A stretch of 9,630 bases of DNA from Ruminococcus sp. UBA7477 (GTDB taxonomy: Bacteria > Bacillota > Clostridia > Oscillospirales > Ruminococcaceae), in assembly GCA_002479715.1 (NCBI GenBank), contig DLOT01000008.1, forward strand, positions 11,968-21,597, given 5' to 3'. Shown here in pieces: positions 1 through 6,766 of the stretch. Under the pieces are notes generated by a model. That model had not been told where the DNA came from and did no database searches. It saw only the letters and a program-made list of their open reading frames with translations. A program made the translations under genes and the position numbers. Position 1 is the first letter of the stretch; every line of letters begins with the position of its first letter.

Positions 1-397
1 AAAGCTCCTTTAGCTTCTCGCTGTTACCCTCCGCATTTTTCCCAAAGCGAAAGTTCTCGCCGCATACAACGCACACACAGCGCAGCTTTTTTTCAAGTAT
101 CTTGTCTGCAAACTCCTCCGCCGACATATCGCGAAGCTTAGAAAAATCCGGCGAGAAAACCAGCCTGACGCCAAGAGCTTCAAGCCGCCTTCTCTTTTCC
201 TCCTCGGTCATAAGCGTGCCGCTTTTTGTGGAAACGGTCATTGAATCAAAGGAGAAAACGCAGGGCGAAACGCGCAGCCTTCCGGCCTCAGCGACTGTCG
301 CTTTAATAACCTCGCGGTGACCCAGATGAACGCCGTCAAAAAGCCCGAGTGCCGCGACGGTTTTGACCGCCGAGCCGGTTGTGGTTATGTCCCTCAA
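1..397 (-). CDS. ribF: Bifunctional riboflavin kinase/FAD synthetase RibF, 5' part only
   Basis: RibF phosphorylates riboflavin to FMN and adenylates FMN to FAD in the cytoplasm. Only the first 132 codons are present (family length about 300 residues); the gene runs off the left edge, so the C-terminal riboflavin kinase domain is not visible. The visible part is the FAD synthetase (nucleotidyltransferase) domain: GLFDGVHLGH at residues 18-27 is the HxGH-type adenylyltransferase signature, and CGENFRFGKNAEGN near residues 112-125 matches the second conserved block. The start is a TTG at 397, preceded by GGAGG with a 7-base spacer. No in-frame ATG precedes the signature, and the N-terminus (RDITTTGSAVKTVAALG) has the length expected for RibF. 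The TTG overlaps the upstream stop codon as TTGA, suggesting translational coupling. Ending the rimP-nusA-infB-truB operon with ribF is usual in Firmicutes. Confidence 0.93.
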   Translation of the reverse strand, partial: MRDITTTGSAVKTVAALGLFDGVHLGHREVIKATVAEAGRLRVSPCVFSFDSMTVSTKSGTLMTEEEKRRRLEALGVRLVFSPDFSKLRDMSAEEFADKILEKKLRCVCVVCGENFRFGKNAEGNSEKLKEL

Positions 398-735
398 AAT
401 ACCGCCTCCGTTTTTTCGCTTCTGTCCTTCCATGCACACAAAAGCTCTAAAACATCACGCGTGCTGAAGCTTTGCGTCAGAGGCCTTTCAGCCAGAGTGT
501 CGGTTATGACGGTTTCGCATTCTCCGAAATCCGCCTCATAGATATTACCGCAGAAACTGCCCGATCTGCCCTCAAGTGCTTCTTCAAGGCCCATTTTGAT
601 ATGTGCGAAAAAGCTCGCTCCCTCGATCTGCACAAGCCCGGCAAGGAGTCCGTTTTCATCGCCCTCAACGCTTACAAGCAGCTTTTTTCTTCCGCCTGAA
701 AGCTTCAGAGTACGAAAGGTGTAATTCAATGCCAT
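394..735 (-). CDS. Acidic 113-residue protein of unknown function, next to the EndoU gene
   Basis: I do not recognise a family. The protein has 113 residues, no signal peptide and no membrane segment. It has three cysteines (C62, C73, C100) and a net charge near -6 by count (18 acidic, 12 basic). The pattern suggests a small alpha/beta fold: a strand-rich first third (FRTLKLSGGRKKLLVSVEG), a helix around 42-57 (FFAHIKMGLEEALEGR), the segment CGNIYEADF at 62-70, and a C-terminal helix with the ending DVLELLCAWKD. The start ATG at 735 has AGAGGA seven bases upstream, inside the end of the EndoU gene, and only three bases separate the two genes. Its stop overlaps the ribF TTG start. The tight coupling downstream of a nuclease gene makes an inhibitor or immunity role possible, but that is inference from position and charge alone. 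It is more likely a real gene than a shadow, given its ribosome binding site and its exact fit between its neighbours. Confidence 0.8.
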   Translation of the reverse strand: MALNYTFRTLKLSGGRKKLLVSVEGDENGLLAGLVQIEGASFFAHIKMGLEEALEGRSGSFCGNIYEADFGECETVITDTLAERPLTQSFSTRDVLELLCAWKDRSEKTEAVF

Positions 736-738
736 AGC

Positions 739-1362
739 CTAATCCTCTTTGATCGGGAATGCAGATATTATCATACCGTCATCGGTTAAATACATATCTA
801 TCTCTATGTCGCCCGACACTCCCGCATATGTGTTGCCGCTTATGTGTTCCCGGTTCTCATAGGCTTCGTTAATCATATCAACGACCTCCTGCGGACTCAG
901 GCCCTCGGGATAGAACGTCGAATAACCGCCGTTTCCCGACTTTTTTATGCCGTTTACCATGACCTGAGCCTCATAAACACCGTTTTTGTCGGGCGCGGAT
1001 TTTGTTCCGTCAATGATCTCTCCGGCCGTTCCCTCGATACCGTCATAGTGATAGCCCGAAGCCTCGCCTTTTTTATTGACGGTTCCCTCAAAAATATGCT
1101 CGATCGCCGAGGGAAGAAAATGCTCGGTATGTTTCAATTCATCAAGATCGGCTTTATTCTCCGAAGTCGTCAGGCTGTCGGATACCGAGCTGTAATCCGA
1201 CGAGATCTCATCCGATCGGCTCGCCTCCGAGGAGCTTATATCGCCTGAAGAAACAGTATCTCCGTCCCCGTCAGAGCCCACACCGATCAGAACTGCCAAA
1301 AGAACAACAATAACAAGCGCTGCAAGAGGCACCAGCCTTTTCAGCCTATTTCTGTCTGTCAT
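739..1362 (-). CDS. Membrane-anchored or secreted EndoU-family ribonuclease
   Basis: This 207-residue protein has three parts. A basic N-terminus (RNRLKR) and a hydrophobic helix at about 10-28 form a signal anchor. A Ser/Asp/Glu-rich linker without predicted structure follows at about 29-70. A C-terminal bacterial EndoU nuclease-like domain spans about 75-205. Family features seen are HIFEG (H89), GYHY (H105, 16 residues later as in eukaryotic EndoU), the segment PDKNGVYEAQV, and K140/K141 followed by SGNGGYSTFYP (S148, T149, Y151). The two histidines and a lysine correspond to the known EndoU catalytic triad. EndoU enzymes cleave RNA, often at uridines, leaving cyclic phosphate ends; bacterial versions are often toxin tips. 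Here the domain stands alone on a membrane anchor. The protein has no cysteine and so no lipobox, and charge predicts the domain lies outside the membrane. The start ATG at 1362 has GGGAGAG upstream, 12 bases after the truB stop. Fold confidence is high; substrate and biological role are unknown. Confidence 0.85.
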   Translation of the reverse strand: MTDRNRLKRLVPLAALVIVVLLAVLIGVGSDGDGDTVSSGDISSSEASRSDEISSDYSSVSDSLTTSENKADLDELKHTEHFLPSAIEHIFEGTVNKKGEASGYHYDGIEGTAGEIIDGTKSAPDKNGVYEAQVMVNGIKKSGNGGYSTFYPEGLSPQEVVDMINEAYENREHISGNTYAGVSGDIEIDMYLTDDGMIISAFPIKED

Positions 1363-1374
1363 GACCTGCTCTCC

Positions 1375-2286
1375 CTAGTAAAAATTCCTTACGCTTTTCA
1401 AAAGCCTGTCGTCTGTATCGAGAAGCCCCAGACCCAGAAAAGCGCCGCCGAAGCCGAAAATGCAAACCGTCTTATGCTCCTTCGCATTTTCCGCCCCGAC
1501 CTGCTCAAGCCTCAGCCGGACTCCGTTTTTATACATAACGGTTTCCCTTTCTCCGAGCTGTATGCTCTCGTAAGTACCGGTAAAGACGCTTTCTGTCGGT
1601 GCTATTATCCTGTCAAGGCTTCCTTCATCGGCTGCCTGTTGTAGCTGCTCCAAAGTATAGCAATCATCCAACCCGAAGCCGCCTGCGCTCTGCCGCTGCA
1701 GCGAGGTCATAACACCTCCGCAGCCGAGCGCCTCACCGATATCGTTTATCAGCGTCCGGATATATGTGCCCTTGCTCACCGAAGTACAAAGCACACCCTC
1801 ACGTGTATGTTCGTCATATTCCCAAATGCTTATAAAATCTATGCGGCGCGCCTTTGCGGACCTTTCTGCCGTTTCTCCCCTGCGCGCCAGGTCGCAGAGC
1901 TTCTTTCCGCCGACCTTAACCGCCGAGTACATCGGCGGAGTCTGCATAATATTCCCGACAAAACCTTCACAGGCACGCTCAAGCTCTTCCCGGCTTACGA
2001 AAATCTCGCTTGCCGACAAAACTTCTCCTGTGATATCCTGCGTATCCGTTGTTACCCCCAGGCGAAAGCCTGCTTTATAAGTCTTTTTCGAGTCGGGCAG
2101 CAGGTCCGCCGCCCGGGTCGCCTTGCCGATAAAGATCGGCAAAACCCCGGTCGCTATCGGGTCAAGCGTTCCGCTGTGGCCGATTTTTTTGGTATGCAGT
2201 ATTCCCCTCAGCTTTGCAACAACATCAAACGACGTCCAGCCGCCCGGTTTGAACACCGGGATTATTCCGCACAGTCCGTCATTCAT
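1375..2286 (-). CDS. truB: tRNA pseudouridine(55) synthase TruB
   Basis: TruB converts U55 in the T-loop of tRNAs to pseudouridine in the cytoplasm. The 303-residue length is normal. The N-terminal motif GIIPVFKPGGWTSFDVV (7-23) and the signature HSGTLDP (37-43), with D42 as the catalytic aspartate, identify it. Other conserved blocks are KTYKAGFRLGVTTDTQD (68-84, with the active-site tyrosine Y70), MYSAVKVGG (119-127), KGTYIRTL (172-179) and LQRQSAGGF (196-204). Residues from about 230 onward form the variable C-terminal region, PUA-like in related proteins. The ATG at 2286 has GGAGAG upstream and lies inside the last codons of nrnA, giving an 8-base overlap. The signature reads HSGTLDP where many homologues have HTGTLDP, a conservative change. 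Its usual downstream neighbour ribF is displaced here by two extra genes. Confidence 0.97.
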   Translation of the reverse strand: MNDGLCGIIPVFKPGGWTSFDVVAKLRGILHTKKIGHSGTLDPIATGVLPIFIGKATRAADLLPDSKKTYKAGFRLGVTTDTQDITGEVLSASEIFVSREELERACEGFVGNIMQTPPMYSAVKVGGKKLCDLARRGETAERSAKARRIDFISIWEYDEHTREGVLCTSVSKGTYIRTLINDIGEALGCGGVMTSLQRQSAGGFGLDDCYTLEQLQQAADEGSLDRIIAPTESVFTGTYESIQLGERETVMYKNGVRLRLEQVGAENAKEHKTVCIFGFGGAFLGLGLLDTDDRLLKSVRNFY

Positions 2287-3256
2287 TGCCGCTCTCCAAA
2301 AGCTCTTTTACCGCCGCGCGGATAGAGCTTTTCACGTCCTCCAGCTTGCCGCAGATCTCGCAGCCCGCCGCACGGATATGTCCGCCGCCGCCGAAGCCTT
2401 TACAAAACTCCGAGGCGTTGAGCTTGTCATTTGTTCTGACGGAAAGCTTGTAACGTCCCTCATCACGCTGTTTTACGGTTATACCTATATCGACTCCCTC
2501 AATATTAAGGGGCAATGCGGCAAGTCCGTCAAACTCGGCCTCATCGGCGCCGCTTTCGTCGATCATCTGCTTTGTGACCACTATCATAGACATTCTTCCG
2601 CCGAAATCATACTCGATTTTCGACATTGCGAGCTGCTCCACCGCAAGACGGCTCTTTGTTCTGAGATCAAACATTCTGCGGTTTATGTCCGCATAGTCAA
2701 TCCCCAGGTCCATAAGCTCCGCAGCTGCAACATGAGCCTCGGGAGTGGTATTCTCATACTTGAAACAGCCTGTGTCTGTGGCGATACCCGTATACAGGCA
2801 AACGGCTGTCTGCCTGTCGATCTCGATACCTGTTTCCTTGAAAAGACGATAAAGTATCAGCGCCGTGGCGGGCGCAGAGCCGTCAAGCAGCGTCTGCTTT
2901 GCATACATTTTGTTAGAGATGTGATGGTCTATGCATAGATCCACCGCGCCCTCGCAGGTGTATTTTTCAAGCCTGTGTCCCATCAGCACGGTGTCGGCGA
3001 TATCGACCGCTATAACGCAGTCGGTGTTTCCGCCGATATCGGCATCCTCCTCATAGCCCTCATAAAGAAAGGCATAGCGAGGGGGAAAGCCGTCGCTTGA
3101 CAGGATGTTCGCCCGCTTTCCCATTTTCCTCAGAACCCTGCAAAGCGCAAAGCCGCTGCCCAGAGTATCCCCGTCGGGGTTTTTGTGAACGAGAATATCA
3201 AAGCTTTGATTTTCATCCAAGATCTTTTTAACATCCCAAAGTGTCATATGGCTCAT
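2279..3256 (-). CDS. nrnA: DHH-DHHA1 phosphoesterase, nanoRNase/pAp phosphatase NrnA type
   Basis: NrnA-type enzymes degrade 2-5 nucleotide RNA fragments from the 5' end or middle of decay and dephosphorylate 3'-phosphoadenosine-5'-phosphate, in the cytoplasm, using manganese. The 325 residues show all DHH motifs: HKNPDGDTLGS at 24-34 (H24, D28, D30), VAVDIAD-like at 82-88 (D85), the DHH triplet at 110-112, and TGIATDTGCFKYENT at 156-170 (D161). The C-terminal DHHA1 domain ends with the substrate-binding glycine block GFGGGGHIRAAGC at 287-299. The ATG at 3256 overlaps the rbfA stop as ATGA; an ATG three codons in is also possible. A position between rbfA and truB is the standard Firmicutes location for this paralogue. 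Cyclic-di-AMP-degrading GdpP is excluded because there are no membrane, PAS or GGDEF segments; a stand-alone Pde2-like activity on pApA cannot be separated by sequence reading. Confidence 0.93.
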   Translation of the reverse strand: MSHMTLWDVKKILDENQSFDILVHKNPDGDTLGSGFALCRVLRKMGKRANILSSDGFPPRYAFLYEGYEEDADIGGNTDCVIAVDIADTVLMGHRLEKYTCEGAVDLCIDHHISNKMYAKQTLLDGSAPATALILYRLFKETGIEIDRQTAVCLYTGIATDTGCFKYENTTPEAHVAAAELMDLGIDYADINRRMFDLRTKSRLAVEQLAMSKIEYDFGGRMSMIVVTKQMIDESGADEAEFDGLAALPLNIEGVDIGITVKQRDEGRYKLSVRTNDKLNASEFCKGFGGGGHIRAAGCEICGKLEDVKSSIRAAVKELLESGNE

Positions 3257-3624
3257 TCCTCTGTTTCATCGGGCTTTTCTGCGCCGACCTCTTTCAACAG
3301 CTGATTTATCCTTGCCGAATGCTCGATAGAATCGTCTGCAACAAATTCAAGCTCGGGGCATTTGCGAAGCTTCAAAACGTTTGAGATCTCCCGCTTCAGA
3401 AGTCCTTTGGCGCTGTTGAGACCCTTAACGGCCTCCTTAGCGCGCTCCATTCCCTCAAAGGAGGAGATATAAACTCTGCAAAACGATCCGTCATGTGCGG
3501 TATCGCATCTGACGACAGTCAGCATCTCTCCCCCGGCGACCCGGGGATCCTTAAGGTCGCGCATTTTTCCCGATATTATTCTGCGTATGTCCTCGGACAT
3601 ACGACCCGATTTTATTCCGGACAT
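3253..3624 (-). CDS. rbfA: 30S ribosome-binding factor RbfA
   Basis: RbfA binds the pre-30S subunit near the 5' end of 16S rRNA and assists late maturation, notably at low temperature. With the chosen start the protein has 123 residues, typical of the family. It shows the KH-like fold blocks RIISGKMRDLKDPRV (15-29), a strand region with VYISSFEG (51-58), LNSAKGLLKREISNVL (69-84, containing the conserved kink before the long helix) and KCPELEFVADDSIEHSARINQLL (88-110). The reading frame is open further upstream into infB, but the ATG at 3624 fits the family start, overlaps the infB stop as TGATG, and follows GGAGGA and AGAGA; the extra 28 residues are read from infB coding sequence and look unnatural. 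Its stop overlaps the nrnA start by four bases. Confidence 0.95.
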   Translation of the reverse strand: MSGIKSGRMSEDIRRIISGKMRDLKDPRVAGGEMLTVVRCDTAHDGSFCRVYISSFEGMERAKEAVKGLNSAKGLLKREISNVLKLRKCPELEFVADDSIEHSARINQLLKEVGAEKPDETEE

Positions 3625-6140
3625 CAGTCTCTGTATTCCTCCATAATATATCCCTCGAGAATGTCGCCCTCCTTTATGTCGGTAAACTTCTCGAGTGTGA
3701 TTCCGCACTCAAAGCCTGCGGCGACCTCCTTGGCGTCGTCCTTGAAGCGTTTGAGCGAGCTCATCTTGTCATCTGCAATGATAATACCGTCGCGGACAAC
3801 GCGGATAAGATCGTTTCTGCCGATCTTTCCGCTGAGAACATAGGAGCCTGCAACAGTTCCGACGCCCGTGATCTTATAGATCTGACGGATCTCGACCCGT
3901 GCGGTATCGACCTCGCGGACCTTAGGTGCAAGCATACCCTTCATAGCGCTCTCGATCTCTTCGATCGCATCGTATATGATCCTGTAAAGCCTGATGTCAA
4001 CTCCGTCGCGGTCGGCATTCTCCTTGGCAACGGGGTCGGGGCGAACGTTAAATCCGACAATAATAGCCTTTGAAGCTGCCGCCAGCATTACATCGCTCTC
4101 GGAAATAGCGCCGACTCCTCCGTGGATGACCTTGACGCGGACCTCATCGTTGGAGAGCTTTTCAAGGGACTGCTTTACAGCCTCTACAGAGCCCTGAACG
4201 TCTGCCTTGACGATTATCGGAAGCTCCTTCATCTCGCCGTCGGAGATGTGTGCAAACAGGTTGTCGAGCGTAACCTTCTGATACTGACTGAACATCTCTT
4301 CCTTTGCCTTTTGCTTTCTCTGCTCGACAAGTTCTCTTGCCAGCTTTTCATCGGCAACGGCGTTAAAGGTGTCGCCTGCGGCAGGAGTTTCGGCAAGTCC
4401 GGTTATCTCAACCGGGCAGGACGGTCCTGCCTTTGTCACCTGCTGACCTCTGTCGTTGGTCATTGTTCTGATACGTCCCACAGAAGTTCCTGCGATTATT
4501 ATATCTCCTAGGTTGAGTGTTCCGTTCTGAACGAGAACGGTTGCTACAGGACCCTTGCCCTTGTCAAGACGCGCCTCAACAACAGTACCCTTAGCGAGCC
4601 TGTTGGGATTGGCCTTCAGCTCCTTTACCTCGGCAACGAGCAGAACATTCTCAAGAAGCTCGTCTATGCCCATTCCTGTCTTTGCCGAAACGGGAACCGC
4701 TATAACGTCGCCGCCCCAGTCCTCGACAACGAGGTCGTATTTGGTAAGCTCCTGCTTGATCCTGTCGGGATCTGCGCCCTCCTTGTCCATTTTGTTTATC
4801 GCAACAATAAGCGAAACTCCGGCAGCCTTCGCATGGTTGATAGATTCGACCGTCTGCGGCATGATACCGTCGTCTGCCGCGACAACAAGTATCGCGATAT
4901 CCGTGATGTTTGCGCCTCTCGCTCTCATGGATGTGAATGCTTCGTGTCCGGGGGTATCAAGGAAGGTAATGTCCTTGCCGTTAATCTTCACCTGATATGC
5001 GCCTATATGCTGAGTGATTCCGCCTGCCTCTCCCTCGGCAACGTTTGCGTGTCTGATCCTGTCAAGAATAGAGGTCTTGCCGTGGTCAACGTGTCCCATA
5101 ACAACGACAACAGGGCAGCGCTCGACCAGATCCTCCTCCTTATCCTCTTCATCAACGATAAGTCTTTCCTCAATGGTAACATGGACCTCGCGCTCGTATT
5201 TAGCGCCCATTTCATCGGCGACCATAGCGGCGGTATCAAAGTCGATGACCTCGTTTATCGAAGCCATAACGCCCAGCAGCATCAGCTTCTTGATGACCTC
5301 TGTGGCTGTTACTTTAAGACGCGATGCCAGCTCAGAAACCGTGATCTCGTCGGGGATCATGACCTTGAGCTGCTGCTTTCTTGCCTTTTCAAGCTCTAGG
5401 CGGCGGAGTCTGTCCTTCTCGCTCTCGCTCTCCTTCTTGGAGTGCTGCTGCTTTTTATACTGCTGCGACTTCTGAGTGATCTTCTGCTTCTTTGTAAAAG
5501 AATCCTTATTGTTCTTTTGATTTCTGTTGTCGGCAAGGGTGTCATAGCGCTCGTTATACTTGTCAAGTTCAATGTAAGAGCCTCTTGTATCAACGGTCTT
5601 GCGCTTGCCGATACTCGCGGTGCTTTCCGAAACCGTATAGCCCTTGGCGCTGTCTGCGCTCTTTCCGCCGAAAATGATCTTCTGACCCTGCTCTTTTTTC
5701 TTTGCAGCCTCCTTCTTGGGCTTCTGAGCCTTGGGCTGCTCCTTCTTAGCAGGCTTGTCATCGTGCTTTTTATCCACCGGCTTTTCTGACGCCGATACCT
5801 TTTCCTCCGCAGGCGCCTTTGCAGCCTCGGGAGCCTTTTCTGCCGCGGGAGTCTTTGCGGCTTCGGGAGCTTTTTCCGCTGCCGGCGTCTCCTCAACGGG
5901 CTTCTTAACGCGTGCCGCTTTTTTGACCGTCTTGGTTTTGGCTGCCAGATACTTATCAAAGCTTTCGACCTGATTTTGCTGGGTGTAAACCTCTAAAACA
6001 TAGTTTATCTCCTCATCGCTCAAAGCCGAGCCTGTCTTCTTGGCATCCGGAAATGCCTTTGCGAGGCAGGCAATAATGTCGTTACTGCCCGCACCTATAT
6101 CCTTTGCCAAATCGCTTACCTTATACTTTTTCACTGCCAT
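3624..6140 (-). CDS. infB: Translation initiation factor IF-2
   Basis: IF2 is the GTPase that brings initiator tRNA to the 30S P site and promotes subunit joining. The 838 residues include an N-terminal IF2_N domain (about 1-52) and a charged Lys/Ala/Glu-rich, probably disordered linker (about 65-255). A second IF2_N domain (about 262-312) is followed by the G domain: GHVDHGKT 349-356, GGIT 373-376, DTPGH 395-399, NKMD 449-452 and SAK 485-487. Domain II follows (about 515-605), then domain III with PIIVKADVQGSVEAV (641-655) and the C-terminal tRNA-binding domain IV (about 730-838). All GTPase motifs are intact. The linker contains a perfect 12-residue tandem repeat at 85-96 and 97-108, with a degraded third unit at 109-120. 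The ATG at 6140 has AAGGAGG ten bases upstream. It lies 17 bases after ylxQ and overlaps rbfA by one base. Confidence 0.98.
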   Translation of the reverse strand: MAVKKYKVSDLAKDIGAGSNDIIACLAKAFPDAKKTGSALSDEEINYVLEVYTQQNQVESFDKYLAAKTKTVKKAARVKKPVEETPAAEKAPEAAKTPAAEKAPEAAKAPAEEKVSASEKPVDKKHDDKPAKKEQPKAQKPKKEAAKKKEQGQKIIFGGKSADSAKGYTVSESTASIGKRKTVDTRGSYIELDKYNERYDTLADNRNQKNNKDSFTKKQKITQKSQQYKKQQHSKKESESEKDRLRRLELEKARKQQLKVMIPDEITVSELASRLKVTATEVIKKLMLLGVMASINEVIDFDTAAMVADEMGAKYEREVHVTIEERLIVDEEDKEEDLVERCPVVVVMGHVDHGKTSILDRIRHANVAEGEAGGITQHIGAYQVKINGKDITFLDTPGHEAFTSMRARGANITDIAILVVAADDGIMPQTVESINHAKAAGVSLIVAINKMDKEGADPDRIKQELTKYDLVVEDWGGDVIAVPVSAKTGMGIDELLENVLLVAEVKELKANPNRLAKGTVVEARLDKGKGPVATVLVQNGTLNLGDIIIAGTSVGRIRTMTNDRGQQVTKAGPSCPVEITGLAETPAAGDTFNAVADEKLARELVEQRKQKAKEEMFSQYQKVTLDNLFAHISDGEMKELPIIVKADVQGSVEAVKQSLEKLSNDEVRVKVIHGGVGAISESDVMLAAASKAIIVGFNVRPDPVAKENADRDGVDIRLYRIIYDAIEEIESAMKGMLAPKVREVDTARVEIRQIYKITGVGTVAGSYVLSGKIGRNDLIRVVRDGIIIADDKMSSLKRFKDDAKEVAAGFECGITLEKFTDIKEGDILEGYIMEEYRD
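5817..5888 (-). repeat. Two 36-base tandem units in infB encoding an identical 12-residue repeat
   Basis: The two adjacent units, 5853-5888 and 5817-5852, both encode the peptide TPAAEKAPEAAK (IF2 residues 85-108). Comparing them base by base gives 7 differences in 36, and all seven fall at third codon positions, so the peptide is unchanged. A third, degenerate unit, APAEEKVSASEK, follows at residues 109-120. The repeat lies in the low-complexity linker between the two IF2_N domains, a region that varies greatly in length between species. Confidence 0.9.
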
Positions 6141-6157
6141 AGGCTGATATCCTCCTT

Positions 6158-6496
6158 TTAAAATGCGTCGCCGATACCGTCGGTCACGATCTCCTCAAGC
6201 TCTGACCTTGCCTTCTTGTTAAAGCCGCCGTCGCAGATCGCGAGTATTCCCGCTCTTTTGCCGATGCTCTCTCCTATTTCCTGCATTGTCAGCCCGACAT
6301 CGTAAAGCCTGACGCTGTTTTTATAGCAAACATACTTGACTTCCTTCAAGCTTTTCTCGGACAGATCCGTCGCAACATACACTCCTGCGGCCTCGCCCGT
6401 ATAGCAGGCGCCCTTAACAGCATCCATACCCATACAAAGCTTTCCCGCACGCCTGCACATTGAAAGCAGACCGCCCGCGTTGAATTTACCGCTCAT
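6158..6496 (-). CDS. ylxQ: L7Ae-family RNA-binding protein YlxQ
   Basis: YlxQ is a small L7Ae/L30e-fold protein, thought to bind kink-turn RNA, encoded between ylxR and infB in Firmicutes; its role in the cell is not firmly known. The 112 residues show family features: LLSMCRRAGKLCMGMDAV (10-27), the strand VYVATDLSEKSLKEV (39-53) and IGKRAGILAICDGGF (78-92), where homologues have a similar GK-hydrophobic-D-GF block. It has four cysteines (14, 21, 31, 57) plus C88, more than usual for such a small protein, but no metal-binding spacing is obvious. The start ATG at 6496 overlaps the ylxR stop as ATGA. Family assignment rests on sequence pattern plus position. Confidence 0.9.
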   Translation of the reverse strand: MSGKFNAGGLLSMCRRAGKLCMGMDAVKGACYTGEAAGVYVATDLSEKSLKEVKYVCYKNSVRLYDVGLTMQEIGESIGKRAGILAICDGGFNKKARSELEEIVTDGIGDAF

Positions 6497-6756
6497 TTTT
6501 TCAGTTCTTCCTCCATAGCCCCGTAAACCGAGTCGTCGATCCTACAGGAGAAGCTTTTTTCGAGTCTGCGCGCTTTTTTCACCTTTTCAAGGCATTCCGC
6601 GCTTGCACATATATACGCACCTCTGCCCGATTTCTTTCCGGTCGTGTCGAGAGAAATCTCCCCCTCCGGCGACTTGACAATCCGGACAAGCTCCTTTTTG
6701 GGCTTCATCTCTCCGCAGCCCAGACACATACGCATCGGTATTTTTCTTGTTTTCAT
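6493..6756 (-). CDS. rnpM: YlxR-family protein (RnpM, RNase P modulator)
   Basis: The 87-residue product matches the YlxR family: PMRMCLGCGEMKPKKEL with C11 and C14, VRIVKSPEGEISLD, the signature GRGAYIC at 44-50 and C55 five residues on, giving a four-cysteine set. The Bacillus subtilis protein has been described as an RNA-binding modulator of RNase P and renamed RnpM; applying that role here is inference from homology. It sits between nusA and ylxQ, ten bases after the nusA stop, with a TGAGGT ribosome binding site that overlaps the intergenic gap. Confidence 0.92.
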   Translation of the reverse strand: MKTRKIPMRMCLGCGEMKPKKELVRIVKSPEGEISLDTTGKKSGRGAYICASAECLEKVKKARRLEKSFSCRIDDSVYGAMEEELKK

Positions 6757-6766
6757 AAGTACCTCA

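Noticed and set aside
2123..2938. A plus-strand open frame of 271 codons.
   Set aside because: It is antisense to clear truB and nrnA coding sequence, shows no family motif and has no convincing ribosome binding site.
3625..3708. An in-frame extension of rbfA adding 28 residues.
   Set aside because: It lies wholly in infB coding sequence; the ATG at 3624 gives normal RbfA length and a TGATG junction.
5358..5360. The ATG for IF2 residue M261, just before the second IF2_N domain, as an internal start for a short IF2 form.
   Set aside because: Only a weak AAGG lies two bases upstream, so there is no properly spaced ribosome binding site.
5396..5959. A minus-strand frame rich in Arg, Ser and Leu, 187 codons.
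   Set aside because: It is an alternate-frame shadow of the Lys/Ala-rich IF2 linker; its composition follows from that linker's codons.
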